From: Angiostrongylus vasorum
Lineage: Eukaryota; Nematoda; Chromadorea; Rhabditida; Metastrongylidae
DNA length: 64,000 nucleotides
NCBI GenBank assembly: GCA_018806985.1
Contig: JADANN010000365.1
Span: forward strand, 1,226,001 to 1,290,000
Reading direction: 5' to 3'
The notes under the pieces are model-generated. The model made no database searches and was not told the DNA's origin. It saw only the letters and a list, made by a program, of their open reading frames with translations. Each line of letters starts with the position of its first letter. Position 1 is the stretch's first letter. The position numbers were made by a program, and so were the translations under genes. Positions 34,793 to 47,689 of the stretch are shown here, piece after piece.

Positions 34793-35068
34793 ACGCGTGT
34801 AGCGCAATGGTCGGAGGCGTCCTGCAATACACATGGAATCAATTCATGCGCCGAATGCTCACCAAACCGTCCATCCCTCCGAGATCGGCAAATTGGTACC
34901 AAACTTGTCTAAGAGGATAGCAGAACTGGCTGGATATATCGGTAGGCCACTGCGAGTCATCGTAAAGGCCAGATATACATTCACTAACCTCAAACAACGC
35001 TTAGTGAAATCGGATGCATGGCGCATCCCTCAAGGGTTGATCAACGCCGTGAGCTTTATCCTTTTTAA
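34793..35068 (+). mobile_element. tRNA-derived SINE, family 1
   Basis: Full-length, with a mutated B box (GGAATCAATTC) and a slightly altered A box (TAGCGCAATGGTCGGAGGCG). Tail GAGCTTTATCC plus T-run. Confidence 0.9.
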
Positions 35069-36200
35069 TCTATCAGCTATGAGAGTTAACGATCCTCTGC
35101 TGAAAGTGAAGTTCGATGAATCTTTTTATATTTTCAGCAGTTTTCAGTTCCAAGGATTTGTCACTATGTTGTCCGTATCTGTTGGTTCCTTTCACAATTG
35201 TCCCCTAAGTGTTAGTAGTAAAAATAATCCTAAAAGTTCATTGATGATCTCAGCCGAAATATAGGAACACACAAGACACTGTTGTGATCGACAGATTGTG
35301 AGACATCAAGTTGTTTGATTAATTAGAGGAGACATCTTCATCACCATCTTCGTTATCATTCTCGCATTCATTCTCATCAGCTCTTGGTGGTGAGCACAAC
35401 AGATTGAAGCTCCAGGTCCTCCATATGAAATCTCACCGAGTAGCCAACCGAAGGTGGAACACAACTCGCTCCGCTCATTGTTGTTTCCTTGATAATCGCG
35501 ATGGCAAATTATGAAAAATGGAAACATTGGATATAAAGGAGATACAAATTTGCCAAAAGATGCTCAGCACGTGTTGCATAACTCCCAAAGCCTGACAACA
35601 CAGTCGTTGTATGGTGGACAAGCTTTTATCAGCACATGCAAAAGATAGAAATGTTCAGGAGATGTGAATGAAGTTAGGTAATGCGTAAGAAATAAAAACG
35701 ACATGAAAATCGTTAATAAAATGCATAAATAAGTGGTATATAGAGCGGAATATTAGAGGGGCTTGTATGGTCATTTTTGGCGCATCGGATTGTACGAATC
35801 ACAGATGGTTGCAAGAGGGTGGTTCGAAAAACTATACACCGTCCACGTTTTAACAACATATAATTAAGCATAGAGTTAGATGACTCCGACTCTGCTGGGT
35901 TTTCAATCTCGTCTTGAGTTCTCGTTGATTGTCTTTTTGGACAGACTTCTTATGCTCTTTCTGTGCATGCCAATCAAGGAAGGCTTTTCTGAAGTAAGAC
36001 ATTCTCCATTGGAACGTTGGTATACTAATAATTTGTTTGTCATAAAAAAAACTTCCAGTGAGCTGATTTTTAGAGCTAAAAAACAACAAAAAGGGCGTGG
36101 TGAGTTGCGGATTTCGGACTGTATGTATCGAGTTCAATGGATGCGACACATGGTGACGAATTATACATCGCAACATGTCGCCTTTATCGTTTGCAAATGG
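35069..36200. other. No gene recognised
   Basis: Open frames at 35306-35527 and 35880-36400 lack domains. The second runs straight into the SINE head, so it is not taken as coding. Confidence 0.4.
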
Positions 36201-36472
36201 AGGGTGTGGCGCAGTGGCCGGAGGCGCCCTGCAACGCATGGAATCAATATCCGTACCCATATGGCTCACCAGGCCTTCCACTCCTCCTCGGTCGGCAAAT
36301 TGGTACCAGACTTGTCTGGAAGGATAGCTGCACTGGCTCGACACATCAGTAGGCCACCGCGAGTCATTGTGAAGGCCAGATATGCATTCAATCCCTTCCA
36401 GTGAAGCTTAATGAAGTCGAATGCATGGTGTATCCCTCAGGGATTGACCAATGCCGAGACCTTTATCCTTTT
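36201..36472 (+). mobile_element. tRNA-derived SINE, family 1
   Basis: A box intact (TGGCGCAGTGGCCGGAGGCG). B-box region altered (GGAATCAATATCC). Central block near 36265-36320 and tail GACCTTTATCC. Confidence 0.9.
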
Positions 36473-37552
36473 ATTTATTAACATGTTACAAGCACTGAAA
36501 AAATGGATAGTTCCGCCCAACAGCACTTATTTGAACAACCTAACTTCTTCTAAATACTTAGTACATATGTTCGATGTGATATTTCCATCGGCGTAGTATA
36601 ATCACTGTGTGGCAGAACAAGTCGAGTTCGTATCTGCTTATTCGTGCGTGCAATGAGGAACCCGTGATATAAAGTTTTACAAGAAGCAGATAGCAGCAGT
36701 GTGTTTAATGTCATGCGTAAGTATCAGTGGCATCCGAGTGGAAATTCGTTGTCACATGGACTTAAATCGGACTTCCATTAGAAGGACAGTCTTCTCCATC
36801 TTGGTGGATTTTGCAATTTTGAGCTATTAACTCTTTCCAACCAGCACTGCTATTACAATCGTCGTGTACTCCACTCTACTTCAAAAAATTCGCGTGACCG
36901 TATCATAACACGGCGTTGCAAACACTGTGAAGTTCCGCACTGCTCATTCTTCGCGGTCATTGTCAACGACCGTGGTTTGCTTACAAGCATTTGTATCTGC
37001 GGATACACTTGGATGATGTGAGTCATAGGCATGTCGACTCACGCTGTAACTGGTCGTTCCTGAACATGCTTGCATCTTGTTGGTGTTAGTCCGCTGTTTT
37101 TCTCATTTACTGGCCGCCAATCTCTCTAATAACATGGACGACACATCTATATTAGGCTTCCAATGCATATTTTTTTCAGACCTTAAAGACGAGATAATTT
37201 TCGAAACTCCAAATTGCGCAGTCCGACTTCAAGTTATGAACACCGAGCGTGATTTAGGAGGCACGGTTCCCGTGCGTCATAGATCGTGCGTGAAATTCTA
37301 AACCTGACCGAGATGTCAATTTGTAACTCAGCCACACAGGAAAGTGTAGGATGACCACTGAGTCAAAGAGTTCGGCACAGTTTTTTTCATGTCAGCTACA
37401 CAGTGGTTTCTTTGAGAAACGTTGTGTAACGAAGAACTTTGCTTGGTAATATAATAGGGACTGCTGCAGAATGAATTGTCTGTTGAAAAACAAAATATTA
37501 TTGAAGCTGTGGGATGAGGTTACCTCATTTGACCGTTGTTCCACTGAAGAAG
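36473..37552. other. No firm gene; weak exon candidate at 37181-37300
   Basis: On the plus strand a good acceptor (TTTTTTTCAG) is followed by DLKDEIIFETPNCAVRLQVM, then NTERDLGG and an in-frame stop near 37299. No matching upstream exon or domain was found. Confidence 0.25.
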
Positions 37553-37561
37553 ATTCGACTC

Positions 37562-37663
37562 GATGCGACGACAAAGACCCCACATCGAGAAGATGAGCGG
37601 CAAGGAACCATCGATTCAGATTAACGGGGTTAATGAAGACGAAGAGGTCGAAACTTTAGCTGA
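37562..37663 (+). CDS. Possible 3' end of a small acidic protein
   Basis: A short plus-strand frame reads IEKMSGKEPSIQINGVNED, then EEVETLAE and a stop, with an AATAAA overlapping the stop codon. An alternative frame (KIRLDATTKTPHREDE) follows an AAG acceptor a little upstream, so the phase is uncertain. I do not recognise either reading. Confidence 0.25.
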
Positions 37664-38019
37664 ATAAACCTTTTTAACAACCTCGTACTAGCTTAGTAAT
37701 CCAGACAGGTGTTGGAAAATAAAATAATAATAAAATAAGTAGAACTTCTTCGTTATCAGGCCGCCTTGGAGTAAATTCCTTCTGTGTTAAGTTGAAACGA
37801 GAGCTAAATAATACTTAACCACTTGTAATGACGACATTTATTTGGACTGGTTCCTTCCACGGTCTGTAAGATTTTTCAGAAACTTTTAAGATTTTTTGAC
37901 GCTTCTAGTCAAATATAGGTCCTCTGAAAAGATTTTCTCCACGTGACATTTATTATCAGGCATGTCAGGTGTGTTGCAGTAGGACCAAGCTTCAGTTATT
38001 TCTTAGTAGGACGGAGCTT

Positions 38020-38400
38020 CAGTTTTTTCTTCTCTTTTCGAGCCCCTTCTTATTGGTGATGGAGACGGATCTTAATTGACGAAATGAAGCCCGTTCGGCT
38101 CAATACTGGAGTTCTTTGACAAATAACTTATAGCATAACTTGTAACTTTTGCTCTGCTCTTTTCTGATCTGCCAGTCCCGTAAGGAAACGGTTCAGTCCA
38201 TAATGCTTTTTTTCATGGTTGACAGACCTTTTTGTTCTCGGGCGTTGACACAGTTTCTTCACAAGTTCGTGATAGGATCGAACCATAAAAGACAAATGTG
38301 TTGAATCGTGCCATTAAGCGATTCTCATCTCCAGCAATGATATTCGTTACTTTCGAGAAATGGATTTCCATGGAGCATGCCGTGGATGATAGTCAAGTAA
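38020..38400 (-). mobile_element. Decayed LINE linker fragment
   Basis: Resembles the 32.83-33.05 kb part of the complete LINE (CTCTTTTCGAGC, TGATGGAGA, TCTGCCAGTC in the same order), between endonuclease and reverse transcriptase. Heavily mutated. Confidence 0.5.
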
Positions 38401-38935
38401 AATGGTTTCTACTTCCATTTCGGTTTTCTATCACAGGTTTCATAACCCTGTTTTTGGGTTAGTGACGTTTTTTTTTGATCTGGCGTTAAAGTCTCGGGTT
38501 GGCACGAAATTTTTAGAACCCTTTTTGCATGATGGTACTAATCCACATTTTTTTTAATGTGAAGGTTGCATGGAGAGGATGGATGAGGAAATAGGACATT
38601 AGATGACTGAAATCTTCGAAGAAATGGGAAACGAAAGAGTGAATGACGAAGTCTCTGTATGTTAGGTACATTTTGCAATAAGATATTTTCTTCATGAATG
38701 AGAAAGAAACCAAAGTTTAATTGGCATATGTATGTTTTTTCTGTGTTGCCTCTACTGCGTCACAATCACGTGAAATTCGATGTGACTTGCACAACAAAGA
38801 AGAGAGAGAAAATCAGGGTTGGAAAAAGACTGTCCTAATATTGTAGGTTTACACCAGGAAATAATTTTTTATAGCTAATCCAATTAACACCGTAGTTTAA
38901 TTCAATTTAATTTAACACCAATTTTTTATTTGCCC

Positions 38936-40590
38936 TAACGAAATAGACCACATCATAGTAAATAGGCTTTGCCTAACCGATGTCGCTGTTGTGAAATTCT
39001 ACACGGGATCAAACCATTGCCTCTTTCGTGTAAGATTTCATTTCTTGCGGAAAGGCTAAAAAACCGCTAAATTCAATAAATGAAGGGCGAAAACTACAAT
39101 AGACGGGTCTTAATTAGTTCATTATTTGGCGTTTGGGAAGGTGCCGCTCTCGATAATATCAACGAAGAATACGGTCGGCCCATTCAACATCTTCACGTTA
39201 GTGCTGTGAAAGTTGATGGTAGCTGATACGCCAGCGTGGAATCGCACGAGCTGCAGGCAAACGCCAACTCATGTCCGAACATGCGAAACAATGCAGACTG
39301 GCGATAAAAGAAGATAGATCTTAGTTTGAGAAGAGTAGCGCTTATGGTCGAAGATGCAGAGGGTGAGAAAATCATTCTCAAGACCCAGTGAAGCTTCGCT
39401 AGTTACAAACGAAGATGATTGCACTCTGACGCCCAGATTGAAGAGTTGCAGTTTCCAGAAAGACAATGAAGAAAGTGATTCACAATTACCGTTCAGATCT
39501 CTTCAATAGCCAAGCATTACTGCCTTTATGTGAAAATGGAGGGTGGATATCTCGTCTCACCTGTTCTCCTTTCTGAAATCCGGCGTGCTATTTCGTCGGT
39601 GAAGAATCGGACAACAACAGGGCAGGTCTGGATTAGATCTGAACACCTAAAGAACCTCCCGCCAGTCTTCGTAAACACACTGGCTCGAATGTTCGCAAGT
39701 TGCCTGTCTGAATACAAGGTCCCTACTCAACGAAAGACCAGCAAAACCGTGCTACTGTTCAAGAAAGGTGACTTCCACGACTTCGGCAACTATCGCGCAA
39801 TCTTCTTGCTGTTTGTCGTCTACAGACTTCTCATTCAAGTCTTCATAAGCAGGATTAACAGAGCACTTGACGAAAGACAGTCATGTGATCAAACAGGGGT
39901 TTCAGATGGGCTTCAGTACGGTGGACCACATCCATTCGATAACAAGATTCACCGAAGTATCGCGCGAGTCGTGCAAAAGACTGCGCTTTCTCACGTACAT
40001 CTATTTAATGAAGGCTTTTGACTAGTTGAGAAAGAGGCAGTCATCGAAGCCCTGGGCAGCCTGGGTTTCTACTCAGTGTGTGATGATTCTCCGTGACCCG
40101 TATAAAGATTGGTCTCCGAGTAAATCTAACAAAAACAATGAGGAACGGATTGGTTACGTATGCCCCATTCATGCTCAACGGAATCAATATTTCGGAATGC
40201 CGCAGCTACATCTATTTAAGGCGAAAGATCAACATAAGAAACGGCTTAGCTCCCGAATTGAGCAGGAGGAAACGAGCGGCTTAAGTAGCTTTCAAGCGCC
40301 TCGAGGATGTAGTGAACCCGACAACGAATACCCAAGTCCATGCCCACCTTTTCGAACCTACAAAACCTTTTTTGTTTAACATATGCGTCGGAAACCGGGC
40401 TCGATGGTTAGAGTTCTTCAAAAACTTTAAAAGAAGGATATGATGCTCACCGACTCCTCAGAGTGGGTAAAACGCGCTGGGTACTGTTGCACGCACCAGA
40501 GATAAACGAAAGATTAGTAAACTGGCGCCCGCTCGAGTCACTCGATGACCTCCGGACATGAGATACAGAAGATGCGGTGAACATGTTCAT
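38936..40590 (+). mobile_element. RTE-type LINE, 5'-truncated and internally deleted
   Basis: Begins in the endonuclease C-terminus (EIDHIIVNRL, FYTGSNHCLF) and continues through a linker to reverse transcriptase 39530-40020 (VLLFKKGDFHDFGNYRAIFL, INRALDERQSCDQTG). The palm with the FADD motif is deleted. The C-terminal part resumes near 40090 and ends YDAHRLLRVGKTRW, NWRPLESLDDLR at about 40580. Confidence 0.88.
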
Positions 40591-42360
40591 TCTACACAGT
40601 TCCACTGATATACCACGCAAGGCGTGACTTGCTTGCTTTACTGCATGTATGTCGTCGAAGACACGACCGAACAATCTGCAGGCTAGCACTGAGGCTAGTT
40701 TAGTAATTTTTTTCCTCTGGAGATCTCAGGCCGCCTTTCTAGAGCATTATGAGGTTCTGACTATACACAATCGGCAACCATTGCGAATTGAATGGAAGTT
40801 TGCCATCATGCGATAGGTATTCACAGCGGTTTGTGCGACTAATTGACCGAAAGAGTCATTGGAGCTAGTGTGGTAGGCGGAGTAGAAATATCAAAATAGT
40901 CGACTACTCAGTCTTGAGTGATCTAAGAAGCTAAGTACAATTGCTAATTTGCGAGTAAAACCCAATTATGCTTACTAATGCTATGGAAGTCTGACTATAT
41001 TCAAGGCTACCCTTTCTTTTTTTTAAATAATAACACATTGATCGACGGTGATGAATTGAAAGCTTGTGTCAATCACTCGGCTATGCTCTGTCATTTGATT
41101 AAATAATCATCAGCGTGCAATTTTTGGCTGAAATTCAAAACGCGTTAGCGGACATACATGCAGACACACCAGAATTAAGCGTACTAAGATGTAGTAATTG
41201 ACAGGAACCAATCTTTTGGAATGTAATGTGTAACGTAATGGCCCTTATGGAGTGGAGGCAAGCACCCCACTGACAGCATCTCGATTTTAGCCGAGAACGC
41301 GAAACAGGTGGTGGTGTGTCATTGTTTTAATTAGTATTGGTAATTGTATTTCATGGAATAGCAGCTACGCAACGTCTTAATAGTGCAATGCAGTTTAATC
41401 ATTATAAGGACTAATATAAAATTAGGAAGGGTGTGTTTGTTAATGACGTCATGTCGGTAACCCGCGGGTGGTTTTCGGTAATTTAAGATGGCACTACAAC
41501 AATGATCAAGGGTTTAGGGTTGTTTTGGTTCTTAAGAATTTCGTCTTCTTGATCAATGCGATTAAATAGTGGTTAAGTAGATCTTACTTGGAGTACTGGA
41601 ATAGCTGTGTCAGACGGTGCTCAAGTCTTTATCGCAGAAGAGCTAGCACGTCTTTGTTGATAGGAGCACGCTTTCTGGTATAATCCTGGTGCTAGTACCT
41701 CGGCAACGTCGAATCAGTGACTACGCATGCATTTAACGACATCTTCAACTTTTTGTGCTTCCCGCACCACATGTCGTGGATTGTTATTTTAATAGGCCAA
41801 CCTATTAAATCATTCCCACTGTTAGCGATTTATGGAAGAACATCTTTATTACAATATGAGCTCCTTTGCTTTGCTGCACATGACCATATCAAGTAAGCTA
41901 ATATAGTTTTACTCTTCTTTATCAGAAAACGCGGAAATTGTGTGATGGTAAGCGTTTCTTAAGTGTTGAATTGCAGGTATGGTATACGAAATGAGCTAGC
42001 CAGCTAGCCGATAAATATAGAAAAAAGCTATTCGGTATGTAATCGTCACTAAATTTTAGAGACGACTTTTTCACTTTGGGAAAAGGTGATGACTAGTCTT
42101 GGTTTTCTTGAAAATTCTTTTTGTTTTGATAGGCTGGGTTTCGCCTTAATATCATCCTTCAGCCTGGCATAAATTTTACTTATAACGAGAATCTGAGGCA
42201 TATTATTGAATCCGTAAAATTGGATCTACCCATTACCCACGAAATGAAAAATAGGTTTGTGACTTAAAATATCTAGGAGACCAAGGAGAATTTAAGGTTC
42301 AGTGAGGAATTTATGAATGAAACCATAAAGGAAACAATAATGAAAACACTAGTGCTGGTT
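40591..42360. other. No gene or repeat recognised
   Basis: About 1.8 kb. AT-rich with short frames only. This probably includes the 3' UTR of the four-helix protein gene at its right end. Confidence 0.45.
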
Positions 42361-45311
42361 TTAATAAGGTGGCGGAACAGCACATCCTAAGCCAAACGCT
42401 GTATCTGGTATTTGAGTAGTGGGTGTAGCTTCAAAATTGAAATTGAATGAACATTCACGATCGCGGAGAAATCCATAGAATGAGTAGATCACCTCAAAAA
42501 AGTAGGCCTGAAGAAGTCCACTTATGCACAAAGCTAATATAAACAGAACAGTGAAAGATGCTAGAGCAGCATCCAACTGCTTCTGAGGAAGGTGGATGTC
42601 GATGTTGCCAAGGTCTCCCGCCAGATCAAATACCATTTTGGAATTCAATGCTATTGCAATAATAAATGCCACAAGAACTACAGTGGTAATTCCAATCGAG
42701 ATTAGCTAAATATTGGCACGGAAAATATCTCGTAAATTAGAACAAATGTAAACAACAAACCTGGAATATAAGATACGGTATGAGGTACAGTCGTTTCTCC
42801 TTATAAACTCCGTATAGTAGACTTCCAAAGACTACAACAGCAAAAGCTGAGCTGGAATTACGACATTTAATATTAACGCTTGACGTAGCTTAAAGGTGTC
42901 AATACACCCGGAGACAATGGGAGACAATGGCTCAACCCATGAAGGCACTCAAGTCTTTCATCTCAACGAATTCGGTAAATTAGCACCAAACTAGTCTGTA
43001 AAAAAGCACTATTCCATTCTGCAAACGCCTAGGACTGCTCTTGGTAAAGACCTGGGACCATCCTAATAGTGCGTTTGGAGAACTCCAAATGGAAGAAGAT
43101 CAGCCACAACAACACTTATTCAGTAGTGGCTGGCATTTCTGCCGTTCTGCCTTCTTCAGTGAATGAAAAGCTAAAAATTAACATGCAATATACTAAGCCA
43201 AACATTTTCAAAAACAAAAATTTGATGCGTTCGTCTTTACTCATTAATTTTTTATGTACTGGTAAAGACTTCCAAAGGCAAAAACCTTATGTAGTGAGTT
43301 TTACTTATTAATTTTTATGTTCTGAATTCCAGGTGTTAAGTTCATGTGTTTAATTTTCTTTTTTCTGCTTAGGTTATGGAAGTTTTATTTTTGTTGGACT
43401 GAGTATGTTGCATGTCAATTCGACTTTCGCAGGCTCTGAAGAAGGCGAAACAGTTGGGACGTCGGCGAACATAGAATAAATTTTCTTACTCACAACGTTC
43501 TCCCAACGATTTAGCTCCTCATCGTGGCTGGGAGCTGTTCCTGGGTGTCGGGCTGCGATGTATAGCAAGAGGATTCATCCCCCAGTAGGCTCTCCCAAGC
43601 TGAGAAAGAGTCCGACGTTTCCATCAAGAAGCCCAGCTAAGAGTAAACCATTTCCTGTCGCATGATGGCAAATCTCCCTCTGCTCCACAAGGACGACGAC
43701 TGCCTATAGTGGTGACAACTTGAGGCAGACTTTGGCTAGGCTGGCATCGGGGCTTCGTGGAGCCACCTTGGTTAAACAGCAAAACTCCAAAAAGCGGAAA
43801 TTATGCTGGGGCCCGCACAACCGATGGGCCATCTAAATATCCTAGCATTGACAATCTGGAGCCCGTTCAGGAAAAACTCCGACTTGTTCAACAATGCCGA
43901 GGTTAATAGGAAGTTTGACTTCGAAATTACGGCTTAAGCAGTATTAGCAGCAGCGATATCACGAAGACAAAATTCCCACAGAGCAGCTGAACCCCTATGC
44001 AAGCCCAAAGATTTCCACGGACGATGAGTGCGAAACAACCGAATGAAAGTGGAGCTGGGCTTAACACAATATGTGAAGTTTAACTATGCAGTTAAACACT
44101 AATAAATGTGAACGTTATAGCAATGTGAGGTTCTTAACAAGTGCCGAATAATTGTTTGATAACCAGAGTATTAGAGACTTATAAACTTGATAATTTTGTG
44201 GAAGAAGCATCTGCAACACCATCATGTTATAATGAACGCATTATCAAATATTGAATGGCTATTCATGATATGACCCTCGACGAAGGAAAAGTGAAAGAGC
44301 TATTTGTGGGATCTAGAAGCTTAGCATATTATCATGATGAAATAACTAAACTGATCTTATTGGCAACGCAGTGTAGATTTCGCTGATTTTCAGATCATTT
44401 GGTAGGTGTTATTCATGAACTGAGATGTGTTCACCTAAGTTGATATGATGTTGTCAGTAGTTAACAACATTCTTTGGAGAACTCTTTTTCATTTAGTGGA
44501 TTAGATTTGAAGTCAAGATTTTACTGTTGTTCTAAATAAATAGAAACAGGAAATGGGGTTATGAATGGAAATGGTTGTTGTAAGCACATATTTGATGCAA
44601 AATGGGAACAATGTGGCCAAAAATGGCTATATCATTTTCCGCACGGACCTTTGTCTAACTGCATGAATTCATAGATAAATAACTTCCAGTCAGAATTCAT
44701 TATGAAGAGCAATATCTTAGGAATAAGCCAAATATGACGAAACTCGCGTTACCTACTGGGACAATCAACTGGGAGATTTCGTGAAGACGCCTACTATCGC
44801 CGTTGTTCTAATGATGTGTTGAGTTAAATGACAAACACTCATCTTCGTTTTAAACTGGTCTTAGAAAAAATATGGTGAGTGACCATTTATTCCTCTTACA
44901 AGACTCAATTTTTTGATGCCCATATATTATCATTTCATGCTAATATTTGTATTTTTTTGTATTTATTCTTTTCAGCTTACATCAGCTGACCTTGCTCATA
45001 CGTTAACCTTCTGGCATCAAAAGCCATAATTCCATTCCTAATAAGAAGCATTTGGAAGTCCCTAAATAAACGTGGACCCTTAAAACCATTGCAAAGACGG
45101 AGAACATAACAAGTCTATAAAAATACTAAAGGAGAAAAACAGAAAAGTGTTCATGAGGGTTTTGATAGAAACAACTTCTAGAAGGAAGTGTCGGAAAAAA
45201 TATTCACGTCATTAGTGTATACATTGCTACTGTCGATGTTCTTGTGAAGCTGAAGATTATGTTGACAGCAGTGAATACGTTTAGGAGCACGGCTACAACT
45301 CGGGATCCGGT
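42361..45311 (-). CDS. Four-helix membrane protein (nematode LAPTM/DUF7027-like), N-terminus missing
   Basis: Exons (-): 45223-45311, 42761-42851, 42361-42705 (stop TAA). Borders are GT/AG and phases agree, giving 174 residues. Helix 1 is RVVAVLLNVFTAVNIIFSF; helix 2 SAFAVVVFGSLLYGV, followed by the basic YKEKR; helix 3 LISIGITTVVLVAFIIAIAL; helix 4 FTVLFILALCISGLLQAYFF. After helix 4 comes EVIYSFYGFLRDRE, then a proline-rich, serine-free tail ending VPPPY. Four helices with a TG[ST]-type start and a VIY...Y..L.DRE motif after the last helix match what I know of nematode LAPTM-like families, which sit in endo-lysosomal membranes. The PPPY end is a typical WW-domain (Nedd4-type ligase) ligand, as in LAPTM proteins. 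The first exon was not found. The intron between 42852 and 45222 contains a LINE-5' repeat. Confidence 0.75.
42930..43000 (+). mobile_element. Scrap of SINE central block
   Basis: GGTAAATTAGCACCAAACTAG followed by TCTGTA matches the SINE core diverged at several positions. No head or tail is recognisable. Confidence 0.35.
43497..43858 (+). repeat. LINE-5'-end-like repeat, copy 2
   Basis: Same order of landmarks as 5663-6005, more diverged in the middle. A foldback scrap (GCTCTGAAGAAGGCGAAA, 43434-43470) abuts its left end. Confidence 0.7.
43859..45222. other. Intron, no other gene seen
   Basis: Intronic to the four-helix protein gene. Apart from a short foldback-family motif near 43890-43925, nothing recognisable. 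Confidence 0.4.
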
Positions 45312-45479
45312 CTGAAGTGCAGGTTTCAAATATGAAATCCCCATATCACACAAAAATTAGGGACATACAATCCTACGATTAAATCCGCTTTTCTAATGTA
45401 CTCAAACTTACGCGAATATGCAGTTGATAGCATAGGCACATGTATTTGCGATCATTTTGATCGAAAGGAGGGTGACTAA

Positions 45480-45674
45480 TCACCGTTGCTGACATTCCTG
45501 AATGAGAAGCTCGACAAAATGAACAAGTTCTGAAAAGTTTTTACCAACAGTAATTGAAACATTTCGTAGAGTGAATGGCGAAAATACACTTGTTAAAGTG
45601 ACAAGACGAACCACCAGTGGTGTGCCGCCAGTTGGCCGAGCGACGCCGTATTTGGAAAGCATTGAACGAGGCAT
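45480..45674 (-). CDS. Unrecognised open frame, possible exon
   Basis: Minus frame of 64 residues, MPRSMLSKYGVARPTGGTPL, then VVRLVTLTSV and a stop after LLIQECQQR. Composition is protein-like, but there is no domain and no matching exon on either side. It is upstream of the four-helix gene and could be its 5' exon only with a different splice than I can see. Confidence 0.25.
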   Translation of the reverse strand: MPRSMLSKYGVARPTGGTPLVVRLVTLTSVFSPFTLRNVSITVGKNFSELVHFVELLIQECQQR

Positions 45675-46597
45675 GAATTGTATGTTCAGGCAGTATTGAT
45701 TTGCAGCTGCTTTATATCCGATACATTTGCGGGATTCAGACCACGGTGATTACTAGTAACAGTGAAATTGAACAATGTGTTAATAAATGAAGGAGGCGTT
45801 GCCCGAAATGAGCATCTTTTGTAAGGAAGAGCAGTAAGAAGTAGGTTACAGTTTACTACAGGTCCATCGTTGTTTCCACAGTTCTATTTGCATTGTGATC
45901 GACATCACAAGAATCATATTTTTGCCCAAATGAGTCTCGTTAAGTAAGAAGGTGTACAAACCACAATTTTTCCAGTAGATCGTTCTGTGGCAACCGATTA
46001 TACGGAAAAAGAGCGTAGGGAGTGAGCGAGCTCCCTAAGTAAGTTAACATGGTCGCAAACCGTGCGCAGTTTTGAAATGTGTGGACGGGTTTCAACAGCA
46101 TTCCCGCACGTTTATCCATCTAAACAGTTCTTAAAATCGAGCACTGGATACATAAGCTGAAATCTAAAAAGGCCACATACCCTTACAAAGCCAAATCACT
46201 ATTTTTTAAATATCTTAGCGGCTGGTATGAAATATAAGGCAGCATGGTTAGAGAATACTTTTATTCGTACTCCATAGAAGAAAAGAAACAGACCTATATT
46301 TTCATGGAAGGTAAGCTACGCTTGACTTCAGTATCGTAATGTCATGGCTGAAAGAGAAAACAGAGAGGACGAAATTATTATAGCAAATATTTCAGTAGAG
46401 TGGAAATACTGCGCGTTTACCAAAACGAACGCTCCAATTTCTGTGCAAAAACAGTTTTATTCTTTTTAGGAAAATAACATAGCTGAGTAAAGATACCCAA
46501 CAAGAGATGCAGGGATTAAAAAGTGCTGCAGTAAGACAAGGTGTAGCCCTCAATCGGAAACCACTGCGAAAAGTTGTAGCATGTGACAGGCCCGATT
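45675..46597. other. No gene recognised
   Basis: AT-rich. An open minus frame around 46392-46600 has a hydrophobic patch but no splice support. Confidence 0.4.
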
Positions 46598-46840
46598 TCA
46601 CGTTATTGCGCCAATGCATTTCCCACGACTTTCGCATTGAGAGCTATGAAGAATGTAAAAACTCTCTAGAATTGCAGCAAACAGTACCAAAGCGAGCAAT
46701 AAATATAGCCAGCGTAACGAGTAATTTTGTCCACAGTCTTCTATTGAAAGGCGCAGAAAATCTAGGTTTAAATTCCATACATTGTAAAGGTCATCGACCA
46801 TTACTCTGCTATCTGTATAGACAACTGCTTCATCGTGCAT
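46598..46840 (-). CDS. Possible membrane-protein exon
   Basis: Minus frame with one strong transmembrane helix (WLYLLLALVLFAAILESFYI) preceded by a polar segment with a possible N-glycosylation site (NYS). The plus strand is open too (46507-46848), so either may be chance. Confidence 0.2.
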   Translation of the reverse strand: MHDEAVVYTDSRVMVDDLYNVWNLNLDFLRLSIEDCGQNYSLRWLYLLLALVLFAAILESFYILHSSQCESRGKCIGAIT

Positions 46841-46848
46841 TCCACTAG

Positions 46849-47689
46849 AAGACAGATGAACAAATGCTTTGAATGCTTAAGCAGACAGTGAGGGCATATA
46901 AAATTTGCGCGGAAAAACAAACTAGGACTTGCTTCTATTCTTGAACATCCAAATAAAGCTTTCTGAAATACCTGAGCAGTCTGAACAAATGTAGTGATTA
47001 TTCACTCTGAGGTTAAGTGGAAGTCGGTTTAATAAAATATAGTTGCATTGATCTTCTCAGACTAGCAGTTTATTTATCTTTTTTTTTGAGGATGATTGCT
47101 ATGTAGAACACCTATGGTTATTTCTTTTCTTGAGAGGCTCATTACGTAATATTTCCATCACTTTCCTACATTCTTTCTAAGATTATTATGGGTCATTATT
47201 GCTTCACCATTTCTATGGCATAGTATAACTCATTTCAAAAAATGCCCTTAAGAGGCAAATGGCTAGAATGATCCAATTAACGCTTTTCTTATATTGTTAT
47301 CTGTGCACAAATTAATTATTCGGGTTTATCCGTGTACTACTGAAACGAATTATAATAGCGCTACTGTCTATTTCATAATCATTCCGTTTAAGCCTGTTTG
47401 CTTTTCGCACAGCTTAAATTTCTCCAAAATGGTAGTTCTCTGCTTGCACTACATCGTTTATGAGTTGAGCATTATTCTATTTTTTTATCCATTTTATATG
47501 TTGTTTGCTTTCTTTCATGGTCAACAATTATTACACCTTCTGCTCTGTAAAGAACTGTTGCCCTTGCCCTTTTCGGTATCGTTCATTCAGTCCACTGAAA
47601 TTTAGGTTATCATTTTGCTTTTTATATGAGGAGCACAACATTACAATGTGCTCCGATGCTTAGATAACCCATATAAACAAATGGGCTTA
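46849..47689. other. No gene recognised
   Basis: T-rich. The plus frame at 47294-47605 is hydrophobic mainly because of base composition and is not taken as coding. Confidence 0.4.

Noticed and set aside
45412..45455. First exon of the four-helix protein (MIANTCAYAINCIF, donor GTAAGT)
   Set aside because: It ends in phase 2, whereas the next exon needs phase 0, so the join would hit a stop.
47294..47605. Hydrophobic 103-residue plus frame as a membrane protein
   Set aside because: Its hydrophobicity follows from T-rich composition; no splice sites, domain or neighbour supports it.
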